Part shown: piece after piece, positions 1 through 8,102 of the stretch
Position numbering within the stretch: the first letter of the stretch is position 1
Layout: each line of letters begins with the position of its first letter
Origin: an uncultured Gammaproteobacteria bacterium
GTDB lineage: Bacteria > Pseudomonadota > Gammaproteobacteria > Pseudomonadales > Pseudohongiellaceae
Assembly (NCBI GenBank): GCA_913060495.1
Contig: CAJXRP010000007.1
Location: 1 to 64,000, forward strand
Reading direction: 5' to 3'
DNA length: 64,000 nucleotides
The notes under the pieces: generated by a model
Told to the model about the DNA's origin: nothing
Databases searched by the model: none
What the model saw: only the letters and a program-made list of their open reading frames with translations
Position numbers and translations under genes: made by a program

Positions 1-1990
1 GCGAATGAGGGTCAGAGGTTAGCATTTGAATTGCTGCATCCTCTCGATATTTGGCTCGCCACACTTGCGCCCAACTTAAGAAGAACCTTTGATCACCGGT
101 TAGACCGTCGATAATTGGAGCCTCTTCGCCATTCAATGCCATCTTGTAGGCGCGGTAAGCGATAGAGAGACCACCGACATCACCGATGTTTTCGCCTAAG
201 GTAAAATTGCCATCGACAAAATAGCCGCTGACAGGTTCGAACTGATCATACTGTGCGGCGAGCGCTGTTGTTAGTAGATCAAAATTGGCGCGATCCTCAT
301 CTGTCCACCAATTCCGTTGCACACCTTGAGCGTCGGACTTAGAGCCCTGGTCGTCAAAACCATGGCCCATCTCATGACCGATTACTGCACCGATACCACC
401 GTAGTTAACTGCTGGATCAGCCGCGGCGTCGAAGAAGGGCGGCTGCAAAATTCCAGCAGGAAATACGATCTCGTTAAAAGAGGAATTGTAATAGGCGTTT
501 ACAGTTTGCGGAGTCATACGCCACTCTTCGCGATTTGTCGGTTTGCCAAGCCGGCTTAGATTGTCTTCATAATAAAACTCGCGAATGTTCTGCGCGTTTG
601 CGAACAAATTATCCCGGCTTATCTCTATAGAAGATAGGTCTTTCCATTCGTCAGGATAGGCAATCTTAGGTCGGAAGGCATTCAGCTTAGTCATTGCCTC
701 GTCTTTGGTCTCGGCACCCATCCAGTCGAGTTGTTCAATACTCTGTGCGAGGGCGCCGCGCAAATTCGATACTAGATCTTCCATCTGCTGTTTAGCTGAT
801 TCAGGAAAATGTCTTTCCACATAAACTTGGCCTAAAGCTTCACCGAGGCTACTTCTGGACCCTATTCTTGCAACGCCCCTCTCCCAACGCTCTCTCTGGG
901 CAGGTACTCCACGTAATACTGTCGAATAGAAATTGAAATTTTCAAGATCTATCTCTGCTGACAATATACTCGCGTTGTTGGAAATGAAATGATAAGTCAT
1001 GTAGCTATTCCAATCGGCGACCGGAATTTCTGAGATCAAACTGATGATCGGAGCCATCGCACTAGGATAGGAAACATTGAGATTAGTCAGCTCTTGAACA
1101 CCACCGGCAGAAAAATAGTTGTTCCAATCGAAGTCGGGATAAGCGGCGAGGAATTCATCGTAGCTCATGGGGTTATAAGTAAGATCGCGATTGCGACGAT
1201 CTGCTCTTGGCCAAATGTGTTCGGCGATTCGCGTTTCGACCGCTAACACGGATGCTGCCTTTGTCGCACTGTCTTCGACGTTTGCAAAATCTAACATGCG
1301 CTCAATATGAGCTATGTACTCTTCTCGCACCTCTAGAAAGCGTTCAGTATCTTCTAAGTAGTAGTCACGGTCTGGCAGTCCAATACCCCCCACAGAAACA
1401 CCAAGCTGATGACGATCTGAATTGCTGCGGTCAGTGCCGATGCTAAAACTGATGGGAGTCGCAGTGGTATCGATGCGCGCGCGCCCAAATGCGCTGACCA
1501 GCTCTGCGACAGTGTCGATCTCTGCAAGATTGGCTAGGCCGGGCAGCAGGGGACTTATGCCTAGCGCATCAAGGGCCTCAGTATTCATGTAGCTCAGATA
1601 GTAGTCGCTGATCTTTTGCTCCATCGAATCTTCAGCAGGCTCGATTGAGCTTAGATCATTGATGATTGTTCTGACTCTTTCATCAGATCGATCTACAAGA
1701 TCATTGAAAGAGCCATGGGTGCTTCTATCTGCGGGCAATTCGTAGCTATCCAGCCAGCGGCCATTTGCGAAGCGAAAAAAATCATCGCCTGGGCGTGTTG
1801 ATAAATCTTGGTGTGAAAGATCTATGCCGAAACTGCCTAGTTCGGGCGTTATTAGTTCTGTGCTAACGGCTGTATCAGAGGGCGTGTCCTGGACACTAGA
1901 GTGTTCTGAGTTTGTCGTGCTCTCCTCAGCCCCGCAAGAAACCAATGTTGTGCATAGCGCCAAGACTAAAAGCTTAATGGGTGACGACAT
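1..1990 (-). CDS. M13 family zinc metallopeptidase (neprilysin/PepO-like), lipoprotein; 3' end beyond the left edge
   Basis: Reading the minus strand from an ATG at 1990 (GGAG eight bases upstream) gives an open frame of about 663 codons that is still open at base 1. The N-terminus MSSPIKLLVLALCTTLVSCG is a lipoprotein signal peptide with the lipobox LVSC. The C-terminal half carries the M13 hallmarks in order: NAYYNSSFNEIVFPAGILQ, the zinc motif GHEMGHGFDDQG (HExxH), and GENIGDVGG, which supplies the third zinc ligand (ExxxD). M13 enzymes are single-zinc endopeptidases that cut small peptides. This one should sit in the periplasm, anchored to a membrane. About 40 C-terminal residues (the usual CxxW end) lie outside the window. 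It is transcribed divergently from the 2193 gene. Family assignment is secure; the substrate is unknown. Confidence 0.93.
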   Translation of the reverse strand, partial: MSSPIKLLVLALCTTLVSCGAEESTTNSEHSSVQDTPSDTAVSTELITPELGSFGIDLSHQDLSTRPGDDFFRFANGRWLDSYELPADRSTHGSFNDLVDRSDERVRTIINDLSSIEPAEDSMEQKISDYYLSYMNTEALDALGISPLLPGLANLAEIDTVAELVSAFGRARIDTTATPISFSIGTDRSNSDRHQLGVSVGGIGLPDRDYYLEDTERFLEVREEYIAHIERMLDFANVEDSATKAASVLAVETRIAEHIWPRADRRNRDLTYNPMSYDEFLAAYPDFDWNNYFSAGGVQELTNLNVSYPSAMAPIISLISEIPVADWNSYMTYHFISNNASILSAEIDLENFNFYSTVLRGVPAQRERWERGVARIGSRSSLGEALGQVYVERHFPESAKQQMEDLVSNLRGALAQSIEQLDWMGAETKDEAMTKLNAFRPKIAYPDEWKDLSSIEISRDNLFANAQNIREFYYEDNLSRLGKPTNREEWRMTPQTVNAYYNSSFNEIVFPAGILQPPFFDAAADPAVNYGGIGAVIGHEMGHGFDDQGSKSDAQGVQRNWWTDEDRANFDLLTTALAAQYDQFEPVSGYFVDGNFTLGENIGDVGGLSIAYRAYKMALNGEEAPIIDGLTGDQRFFLSWAQVWRAKYREDAAIQMLTSDPHS

Positions 1991-2192
1991 TTTCTATCTC
2001 CGTTAGCTGAGCAACAATCACTAAATGTTGAGTATTCATTCGGTGAATAGGGAGTATACCGGAATTGGATTAGTGAAAAATCCAGAAAAACTCCTGCTCT
2101 TATATTTGCCAGAAGATGTGGGTAAGATAAAGCGCTAACGACGTCAGAGATTCTCACGGGAGGCATCAAGGCTAGCAGAACAGAGGAAAAAT

Positions 2193-2804
2193 TTGTGGAC
2201 GCTGCAAGCACAGCGTTACAAAATTTGGTTCTCATTCTCGGTACCCCGATGCAATAGATCTCCTATGGGAAACGAAATCCCCAAAGCTGATGTGTCATGG
2301 CTAGCGGTCATCATCATGCTCTTTGGTCTCCTGCTGTTAGCTAGCCACGGTAATGAGCTGCTTAAGCAAACAGTAATAGGTCCCGGTAGCAGTGCGGAGC
2401 TTGGCATTGCTGCGGATTGTAGGGCTGATGAGTTAGAAGAAGAACAACTCTCCCTTGAAGAATGCCAGCTGATGGTGAGCAATGTGCGCATAATCTTGAG
2501 TTCCAGCCCCCAGTGGTTTCGGCCTTATCAACAAGCGCTCTCTAGCCTCGGAATAGCAGCGACTTTACTATCACTAGTATCAGCCTTCAGTTTAATGAAT
2601 CGACAGCGCTCCAGCTTGCGCTTGGTGGTCATCAGTGTTGCATTGTTATTGCTCGTTGATATTGCCGGCTTCATTGCCGCGGTGAATATCGGACCATTGC
2701 TTCGAGCTCAATACCTTTGGCCGCTATTTTTGTGGATCTCCATTCATCTGTGCATGTTAGTCGCGGTCATTCGCCTCGAGCAGCGAGGCAAGATGGATAG
2801 TTGA
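2193..2804 (+). CDS. Hypothetical four-helix inner-membrane protein
   Basis: I do not recognise a named family. The protein has four predicted hydrophobic helices, near residues 36-52, 117-137, 142-165 and 172-195. An acidic loop with two cysteines follows helix 1 (ADCRADELEEEQ and SLEECQ), so a disulfide in an exported loop is possible. The start is uncertain. TTG at 2193 has AGAGGA five bases upstream. ATG at 2265 has no evident ribosome-binding site but gives a cleaner N-terminus (MGNEIPKADVSW) directly before helix 1. The stop codon overlaps the ATG of the cytochrome b561 gene (TGATG), so the two are probably translationally coupled and may work as one membrane unit. That partnership is inferred only from the gene arrangement. 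Confidence 0.7.
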   Translation: MWTLQAQRYKIWFSFSVPRCNRSPMGNEIPKADVSWLAVIIMLFGLLLLASHGNELLKQTVIGPGSSAELGIAADCRADELEEEQLSLEECQLMVSNVRIILSSSPQWFRPYQQALSSLGIAATLLSLVSAFSLMNRQRSSLRLVVISVALLLLVDIAGFIAAVNIGPLLRAQYLWPLFLWISIHLCMLVAVIRLEQRGKMDS

Positions 2805-3370
2805 TGTCGGTAACTGAGGATTCATTGAAGCCTGATAATCAGAAACTGCCGCGGGTGGTAGTACTTCTGCATTGGCTGGTGGCTGCGTCTGTCTTTTTCC
2901 TATTTGTTTCCAGTTGGTGGATGTTGTCGTTACCTTTGCCCTCAGCCGAATTCACTTACCGCGAACTACCGTTTCAACTGCATAAAAACATCGGCATGAC
3001 CCTATTTGTTGCTGTCCTTGTTATGGTCGCGATGCGTGTTAGGTTTTTGCTGCGCGAGGTGAGCTCGTCTCTAGGCTGGCTGCAGCGCTTGGCGGTCTGG
3101 GATCATCTATTGTTGTACACACTGCTAACGGTTTGTTGCCTTAGTGGCTATATGTCTTCTTCCTACAGTGGTTGGACTACCACCCTATGGTGGCTTGTCG
3201 ACATTCCATTGTGGGCCGCAGAGAATGATGAGCTAAACATAGTGTTCTCCGAGATTCATTTGTGGAGTTGTTGGGCATTGTTAGGGCTACTTCTGCTGCA
3301 CATCGGTGCTGCGATCTATCATGGCATTGGCAGCGATGGAGCGATCGACAAAATGTTTCGCCTGCGTTAA
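2804..3370 (+). CDS. Cytochrome b561 family protein
   Basis: A protein of about 188 residues with four membrane helices and histidines where di-heme cytochrome b561 proteins keep them: VLLHWLVA in helix 1, QLHKNIGM in helix 2, SEIHLWSC before helix 4 and LLLLHIGAAIYH in helix 4. The bacterial family (CybB/YodB-like) moves electrons between quinol and other acceptors in the inner membrane. ATG at 2804 shares a base with the upstream stop codon; a TTG at 2801 is also in frame. Coupling to the four-helix protein upstream suggests a two-component membrane redox unit. The electron partner cannot be read from the sequence. The next gene is 47 bases away and functionally unrelated. Confidence 0.88.
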   Translation: MSVTEDSLKPDNQKLPRVVVLLHWLVAASVFFLFVSSWWMLSLPLPSAEFTYRELPFQLHKNIGMTLFVAVLVMVAMRVRFLLREVSSSLGWLQRLAVWDHLLLYTLLTVCCLSGYMSSSYSGWTTTLWWLVDIPLWAAENDELNIVFSEIHLWSCWALLGLLLLHIGAAIYHGIGSDGAIDKMFRLR

Positions 3371-3417
3371 CCGAAAGAATTCACTAGAATTTTGAAATAT
3401 CACTAACGAGAAAACAC

Positions 3418-4647
3418 ATGGAAGAGATTAAAACTTTTGTTACCCATCTTGAGTGTAGCTACACGGGCAAGGTGTATCCGGCGGATCAACTTCACGGTCT
3501 GTCGGAAGCGGGAAAACCGTTGTTGGTCAAATATGATCTGGAAGCCCTGGGAAAAGCAGTAGAGAAGGAAGATCTCGAGGGAAGGCTGCCCGAGTTTTGG
3601 CGCTACCGCGAATTCTTGCCGGTTCGCAATGCGAGCAATATCGTTCGACTTGGCGAATTGATGACACCTATTCTACCCGCCGAGAAGTTGCAGAACGACT
3701 ATGGCTGCGGCGAGATTCTCATTAAGGACGAGGGACGTCTACCAACGGGTTCGTTTAAGGCTAGAGGCCTGGCACTTGCCGTTGCGATGGCGAAGGAACT
3801 GGGCGTTAAGCGTATGGCGATGCCTACCAACGGAAATGCTGGTGCTGCGCTCGCCGCGTATTGTTCGGCTGCAGACATAGAGACGTATGTTTTTTGTCCT
3901 GAAGATACGCCTAAGGTGAATATCGCAGAGATCGCCTTTCAGGGGGGTAAGACATTTCTCGCTAACGGCTATATCAATGACTGCGGCCGTATCGTTGGTG
4001 AGGGCAAAGAGATCATGAATTGGTTCGATGCCTCCACACTAAAAGAGCCTTATCGCATAGAGGGCAAGAAGACCATGGGCTTAGAATTGGCAGAGCAATT
4101 AGATTGGAATCTGCCTGATGTGATTCTATATCCAACCGGCGGAGGCACTGGATTGATTGGCATGTGGAAGGCATTCGATGAGCTTGAAGCTATAGGATGG
4201 ATAGGCTCCAAGCGGCCACGCATGGTTGCTGTTCAGGCAGAGGGTTGTGCCCCTATCGTCAAGGCCTTCGACGAAGGAACCCGTCACGCAGAGCCGTGGG
4301 TCGATGCACATACGATCGCATCAGGCATTCGTGTTCCCGTGGCGGTAGGAGATTTCCTGATTCTAGACGCGGTGCGTGAGAGCAATGGCTTCGCAGTAGC
4401 CGTAAGCGATGAGTCCATCGTTGAGGCGCATAAGGAGTGTGCTCGCAAGGAGGGGATCCTGCTCTGCCCTGAGGGTGCGGCGACACTCGCTGCGCTTAAG
4501 CAAGAACTGGTCAGCGGGCGCATTAAGGCGGATGAGCAGGTTATGCTTTTTAACTGCGCAACGGGACTAAAATATCCTATGCCATCCACCCATCATACGA
4601 TCGATCTAGCGCAGCCTATCGATTACGATTTTATACGCGATTGTTAG
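3418..4647 (+). CDS. thrC: Threonine synthase
   Basis: A 409-residue fold-type II PLP enzyme. The PLP lysine is K114 in GSFKARG. TNGNAGAALAAY is the substrate/phosphate loop, and PTGGGTGLIGMW is the PLP-phosphate glycine loop. The N-terminal segment, with LECSYTGKVYPADQ, matches the threonine synthase form found in plants, archaea and many bacteria rather than the E. coli ThrC form. The reaction converts O-phospho-L-homoserine and water to L-threonine and phosphate, the last step of threonine synthesis, in the cytoplasm. No hom or thrB lies in the window, so it stands apart from a thr operon. The closely related threonine dehydratases and diaminopropionate lyases are less likely given the N-terminal domain. 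A hairpin follows the stop codon. Confidence 0.88.
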   Translation: MEEIKTFVTHLECSYTGKVYPADQLHGLSEAGKPLLVKYDLEALGKAVEKEDLEGRLPEFWRYREFLPVRNASNIVRLGELMTPILPAEKLQNDYGCGEILIKDEGRLPTGSFKARGLALAVAMAKELGVKRMAMPTNGNAGAALAAYCSAADIETYVFCPEDTPKVNIAEIAFQGGKTFLANGYINDCGRIVGEGKEIMNWFDASTLKEPYRIEGKKTMGLELAEQLDWNLPDVILYPTGGGTGLIGMWKAFDELEAIGWIGSKRPRMVAVQAEGCAPIVKAFDEGTRHAEPWVDAHTIASGIRVPVAVGDFLILDAVRESNGFAVAVSDESIVEAHKECARKEGILLCPEGAATLAALKQELVSGRIKADEQVMLFNCATGLKYPMPSTHHTIDLAQPIDYDFIRDC

Positions 4648-4665
4648 TTTCTATTTCCGCTATAC

Positions 4666-4691
4666 GGGGCGTCGATGTAAGGCGCCCCTTT
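4666..4691 (+). terminator. Probable rho-independent terminator of thrC
   Basis: GGGGCG (4666-4671) can pair with CGCCCC (4683-4688) across an 11-base loop and is followed by TTTGCTT. The stem is short but very GC-rich and lies 18 bases after the thrC stop codon. Confidence 0.55.
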
Positions 4692-4795
4692 GCTTAGCCC
4701 CTCCCGCATGTAAACTATTGCCTTAGAATAGTTGTCGCTAAATTTCAATTATCGCAATAACTGGCGATCCATCGTATTCGAACTAGTCTTAGATT

Positions 4796-4816
4796 ATTCC
4801 TATGTACATCGGGAAT
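4796..4816. promoter_or_regulatory. Imperfect inverted repeat upstream of the microcin-like gene
   Basis: ATTCC (4796-4800) and GGAAT (4812-4816) flank a centre containing GTAC. The repeat ends 30 bases before the ATG of the double-glycine peptide gene, where an operator or promoter element would be expected. No regulator is identified, so this is only a candidate site. Confidence 0.25.
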
Positions 4817-4845
4817 ATTTCTATTACTTGGTTTGGAGAACAGAT

Positions 4846-5064
4846 ATGCGAGAACTTACTTTGAAAGAGATAGAGCAGGTTAGTGGCGGCGGAACAATTG
4901 GTGACTGGGCGGCCGATGGTGGAGCGCTTGGATCAATCGCTGGGACGTTGGCGACGAATACACTGCGTGGAGCTGCTCGAGGAGGACTGGGAGGCGCACT
5001 AGTGGGTGCATCTTTTGGTGGTGGACAAGTAATCGGGACAGCACTTTATGACTGGTTATCCTGA
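4846..5064 (+). CDS. Microcin V-like double-glycine leader peptide (class II bacteriocin precursor)
   Basis: ATG at 4846 has GGAGA six bases upstream and encodes 72 residues. The first 15, MRELTLKEIEQVSGG, form a near-textbook double-glycine leader, almost superimposable on the microcin V leader (MRTLTLNELDSVSGG, from memory). Cleavage after G15 would release a cysteine-free peptide of about 57 residues, very rich in Gly and Ala, with many GxxxG spacings and a closing TALYDWLS. This is the composition of membrane-active unmodified class II microcins. Leaders of this type are removed and exported by ABC transporters with a C39 peptidase domain; none is present in the window. The small membrane protein 22 bases downstream is the natural immunity candidate. 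Activity is inferred, not shown. Confidence 0.75.
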   Translation: MRELTLKEIEQVSGGGTIGDWAADGGALGSIAGTLATNTLRGAARGGLGGALVGASFGGGQVIGTALYDWLS

Positions 5065-5086
5065 TTCGTTTACTAGGACTCGTACG

Positions 5087-5374
5087 ATGACACTTAAAAT
5101 TGCCAAGAGAGCCATACTAGTGATGATCTCACTATCGATTGGCATAGCGATACTTCACATATTTATCGAGCCGGACTATATCGGGGCGATGATTGGCATA
5201 TCGTCAGCCTCTGCTTTCTATTTTTTACATAGAAACCCCGAGATGATGATGGCGAAAAACTGGGAAGAATTCGGGGAGCATGCGGACAACGCTCGCGACC
5301 AGAAATATATTTGGGGCTTTCCGGCCTACCATGCAGTTATGTTAGCCGCGATACTCTATATCTGGTTGGTCTGA
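5087..5374 (+). CDS. Small three-helix membrane protein, candidate bacteriocin immunity protein
   Basis: ATG at 5087 with AGGA eight bases upstream gives 95 residues. Hydrophobic helices lie near residues 8-27, 31-47 and 78-95. Between helices 2 and 3 is a charged cytoplasmic or periplasmic loop containing NWEEFGEHADNARDQKY. I recognise no named family. It follows the double-glycine peptide gene by 22 bases on the same strand. Immunity proteins of class II microcins are typically small, unrelated in sequence, membrane-embedded and encoded next to the toxin, so that is the leading hypothesis, based on position and architecture alone. An in-frame upstream start at 5048 would overlap the peptide gene and lacks a ribosome-binding site. 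Confidence 0.65.
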   Translation: MTLKIAKRAILVMISLSIGIAILHIFIEPDYIGAMIGISSASAFYFLHRNPEMMMAKNWEEFGEHADNARDQKYIWGFPAYHAVMLAAILYIWLV

Positions 5375-5431
5375 AGTATTCGCAAAATGGCGGCGGTGGC
5401 GATTACTTGCTGCCGCTGCTACTACGGCCCG

Positions 5432-5860
5432 TTAAATATTTTCTTCAATCAGGAAATCAAAAATAAACTCTTCGCAGTCTGCAAATTCAATGACAAAGAA
5501 TTCGCCAGAATCAAACCCGTTACGCCTGAGCTTTTCCATGCGACGCCGCCCATCAACCATACGATAGGCTCTATTGCAGGGGTTCGGCATGGCATGAATA
5601 AGGATTCCTGGGTATTGCGGGTCCGCTGCCTCATACCTCTCGCCGGAAAAGTCGTCCCCTCCAAACCAGTCTCCAGGCTTTGCGCAGATATCTCTAAAGA
5701 GAATCGTCTTGGCTGGTTTTCCCAGCATGTGTTTTTTTGCGAGATCGAATAGGGCAATATAGCTATATTCGCGTCCAGGCAAGGCCCAACCTCCATACAT
5801 GCTATGGCCGGGGACTTCAGAGGGCTTGCTAACGCGCAGAATGGGTTTGTTGAGAGGCAT
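5432..5860 (-). CDS. Conserved hypothetical protein with a ParB/sulfiredoxin-like DGRRR motif
   Basis: About 142 residues from ATG at 5860; a TTG at 5869 is an alternative, and neither has a strong ribosome-binding site. The middle reads PQYPGILIHAMPNPCN then YRMVDGRRRMEKLRRNG. The pattern (I/V)DGRxRxxxL resembles the nucleotide-binding loop of ParB/Srx-fold proteins, and similar PKYPGIL...DGRHR proteins occur as hypotheticals in marine bacteria and cyanophages (from memory). The C-terminus is acidic and hydrophobic (VIEFADCEEFIFDFLI). The function is unknown. The gene lies between the microcin-like pair and the glutathione transferase, on the opposite strand to both. Confidence 0.6.
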   Translation of the reverse strand: MPLNKPILRVSKPSEVPGHSMYGGWALPGREYSYIALFDLAKKHMLGKPAKTILFRDICAKPGDWFGGDDFSGERYEAADPQYPGILIHAMPNPCNRAYRMVDGRRRMEKLRRNGFDSGEFFVIEFADCEEFIFDFLIEENI

Positions 5861-5911
5861 AGAATTCAATTTTTTTGTCTGTGAGTTGAGTCTAATACGA
5901 GAGGATACGGT

Positions 5912-6565
5912 GTGACTACAGAAGAGAACAAGAAAGGAATCGATCTTTACACATGGAATACGCCAAATGGGCGTAAGGTATCTATCATGTTAGAAGAGGT
6001 CGATCTTCCTTACAATGTTATCCCCATCGATATCACCAAGGGCGATCAGCTCCAGCCAGATTTTCTGCTCATTAGTCCTAACAACAAGATACCCGCAATT
6101 ATCGATCACGATACGGGGGTTCATTTAATGGAGTCAGGTGCAATATTAATGTATCTGGCAAACAAGACCGGAAAGTTGCTAAGCCCTATAGGTGCGAAGT
6201 ACTGGGAACAGATGGAATGGCTAATGCTGCAGATGGGTTCAATTGGGCCAATGCTTGGCCAGACTCATCATTTTGTAAAATTTAATCCAGGCAAGTCGCC
6301 CTATGCCGAAGAACGCTACAGCAAGGAGAATGCGCGATTGTATCGTGTGTTAGAGAACAGGCTTCAGGACAGAGAATTTATTTGCGACGAGTATTCGATA
6401 GTCGATATAGCCACTTGGCCATGGATATCTCGCTTTGGATTTCAGCAAATGAATCTATCGGATTACCCCAATTTAAAACGTTGGTATCTGAATATAGCTA
6501 AGCGGCCCGCTGTGCAAAAGGGCTATGGTGTGCCGGAAGTATTAGAAGTGCCATTGCCAGAGTAG
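5912..6565 (+). CDS. Glutathione S-transferase, Nu-class (YfcG/YghU-like)
   Basis: GTG at 5912 with GAGGAT five bases upstream; 217 residues. The N-terminal thioredoxin-fold domain starts with IDLYTWNTPNGRKVSIMLEE, and the TPNGxKVxIxLEE segment is diagnostic of the YfcG/YghU (Nu) class, where Thr/Asn contact the glutathione thiols. NKIPAIID supplies the cis-proline, and MESGAILMYLA is the glutathione gamma-Glu site. The helical C-terminal domain contains YSIVDIATWPW. Nu-class enzymes bind two glutathiones and reduce disulfides, with some peroxidase activity, in the cytoplasm. It stands alone and ends at a strong hairpin shared with the convergent hydrolase gene. Confidence 0.9.
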   Translation: MTTEENKKGIDLYTWNTPNGRKVSIMLEEVDLPYNVIPIDITKGDQLQPDFLLISPNNKIPAIIDHDTGVHLMESGAILMYLANKTGKLLSPIGAKYWEQMEWLMLQMGSIGPMLGQTHHFVKFNPGKSPYAEERYSKENARLYRVLENRLQDREFICDEYSIVDIATWPWISRFGFQQMNLSDYPNLKRWYLNIAKRPAVQKGYGVPEVLEVPLPE

Positions 6566-6591
6566 GCGTTGTTGAGTTAAAGCCAACACAT

Positions 6592-6624
6592 CACAAGAGT
6601 TAGGTTATTTGCCTAACTCTTGTG
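6592..6624. terminator. 13-bp perfect hairpin between convergent genes
   Basis: CACAAGAGTTAGG (6592-6604) pairs perfectly with CCTAACTCTTGTG (6612-6624) around a seven-base loop. It lies between the stop codons of the glutathione transferase (+) and the hydrolase (-). There is no long T-run on either side, so it may act as a bidirectional terminator or an mRNA 3'-end stabiliser. Confidence 0.6.
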
Positions 6625-6634
6625 AATAGAGTGC

Positions 6635-7948
6635 TTAATCGACAAGACTGTCATAGATAATGTCGCGGGATACATTTCTCATGTTTGCCGCACCGGGGCG
6701 TCGCTCTCCCTGTGCTTGAATCATGCCTATCAAGAACATGTCCTCAACTGGATCCACCCAGAACCAAGTGCCGGCAGCGCCAGCCCAATAGTAGGTGCCT
6801 GGGCTAGCCGGTGTATTAGCCTTTTCGGGATCGTAGATAACCGCGAAATCAACGCCAAAACCTTGGCCAGCCTGACCGTCGCTGGTAGCTGTGCCCCGCA
6901 GATTTAATTCATCGCGTAAGCTATTAGTGCGCATTATGCGTATGGATTCGGGCGAAAGTAGTTTCTGTCCGTCGAGTTCACCTTCGTTAACTAACATCTG
7001 TAGGAAGCGTGCATAGTCGTGTGTAGATGAAACCAGCCCGCCGCCACCGGATTCCAATCGCTCTGGATCGAGATAGCTGGGCCGATCAGTACGGTGTGGT
7101 CTCTGTACTAAGCGATTACGTTCAGCATCCCAATTGTGAACTTCGGCAAAGCGACTGACGTCTTTGGCTTTCACATAGAAGCCTGTATCAGTCATGTCTA
7201 GAGGCGTAAAGATATTCTCTTGTAAAAACTCGCCGAAGCTTTGTCCAGAAAGTTTCTGCACAATATAGCCTTGGATATCGACTGCAATAGAGTAGGACCA
7301 TTGCTCACCAGGTTGGAACAATAACGGTATGTCGGAAACTTTCTCGATCAATTGATCGAGATCTGAAGAGGCGAGAACTTCCGAATCGCGAAATTTGTTG
7401 TTGATCGGATCGCTGCCGCCTAGGCCGTAACCAAATCCGGCTGAGTGATTAAGTAGCTCGCGCATATTCGGTTCACGTACTGCGGAAACTAACTCCATCT
7501 CGCCTTCGTCATTGTAACTGCTCATGATGCGCAGGTTTGCCAATTCGGGAACATGTTTGCTAACCGGATCATCGAAATTCCAGAGACCTTGCTCATGGAG
7601 CATCATCAATGCGACGCCAGTTACTGGCTTCGTCATTGAATAGATACGAAACAGAGAATCCATTTCCATGGATGCCTGATCATCTACTCGGGAGAGACCG
7701 GATGTCTCAAATGTTGCAACCTCACCATCTTTAGCAAGTAGCCAAACCATGCCAGCCACATCTTGATCAGCGACAATCTTCTCCATCGCTGTGTCTAACG
7801 CTTGAATGCCTTCTTCAGTAAAACCAGCGGCAGATGCGCCGACTTCTTGCTGTGGCCACGAATCCGCTTGAGCGGCAGTGGAAAGGCTTAGACCTACCGC
7901 AATTGCCAGTAGTGATTGTTGCCAGTTGTTTCGCATGAACCTAGTCAT
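6635..7948 (-). CDS. Exported serine hydrolase of the beta-lactamase/EstB family
   Basis: 437 residues from ATG at 7948, with GGAG nine bases upstream. A Sec signal peptide ends near AAQA-D29. The catalytic SxxK motif is S104-M-T-K107 (FRIYSMTKPVTG), and the general-base tyrosine motif is YSIAVD at Y219. The late GTYYWAGAAGTWFWVDP segment corresponds to the third (KTG-like) element and matches class C-like esterases. Family members include D-aminopeptidases, EstB-type esterases and lactonases; true beta-lactamase activity is unusual in this branch. It should act in the periplasm. The gene is monocistronic by context. The physiological substrate cannot be assigned. Confidence 0.85.
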   Translation of the reverse strand: MTRFMRNNWQQSLLAIAVGLSLSTAAQADSWPQQEVGASAAGFTEEGIQALDTAMEKIVADQDVAGMVWLLAKDGEVATFETSGLSRVDDQASMEMDSLFRIYSMTKPVTGVALMMLHEQGLWNFDDPVSKHVPELANLRIMSSYNDEGEMELVSAVREPNMRELLNHSAGFGYGLGGSDPINNKFRDSEVLASSDLDQLIEKVSDIPLLFQPGEQWSYSIAVDIQGYIVQKLSGQSFGEFLQENIFTPLDMTDTGFYVKAKDVSRFAEVHNWDAERNRLVQRPHRTDRPSYLDPERLESGGGGLVSSTHDYARFLQMLVNEGELDGQKLLSPESIRIMRTNSLRDELNLRGTATSDGQAGQGFGVDFAVIYDPEKANTPASPGTYYWAGAAGTWFWVDPVEDMFLIGMIQAQGERRPGAANMRNVSRDIIYDSLVD

Positions 7949-8038
7949 TATGAGTGCTCCGCATATTCTTTAGTGTTGTTATTTTGCACAACTCGGCGGC
8001 TTTCAATGCACCAAATTAAGGGGGCCAATAAACGAAAA

Positions 8039-8076
8039 ACCGCGCAAGGAGGCTGATAGTAACCCTCTTGCGCGGT
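8039..8076 (-). terminator. Rho-independent terminator of the di-heme peroxidase gene
   Basis: ACCGCGCAAGGAGG (8039-8052) pairs with CCCTCTTGCGCGGT (8063-8076) with one mismatch. Read on the minus strand the hairpin is followed by GTTTTTCGTT, a proper T-tract, 27 bases after the peroxidase stop codon. Confidence 0.8.
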
Positions 8077-8102
8077 CATTGGCTAGTAGCGAAAATTGAG
8101 TA

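Noticed and set aside
5387-5752. Plus-strand open frame of about 121 codons
   Set aside because: It overlaps the minus-strand gene with the coherent DGRRR motif, has no ribosome-binding site, and its composition is unlike a real protein.
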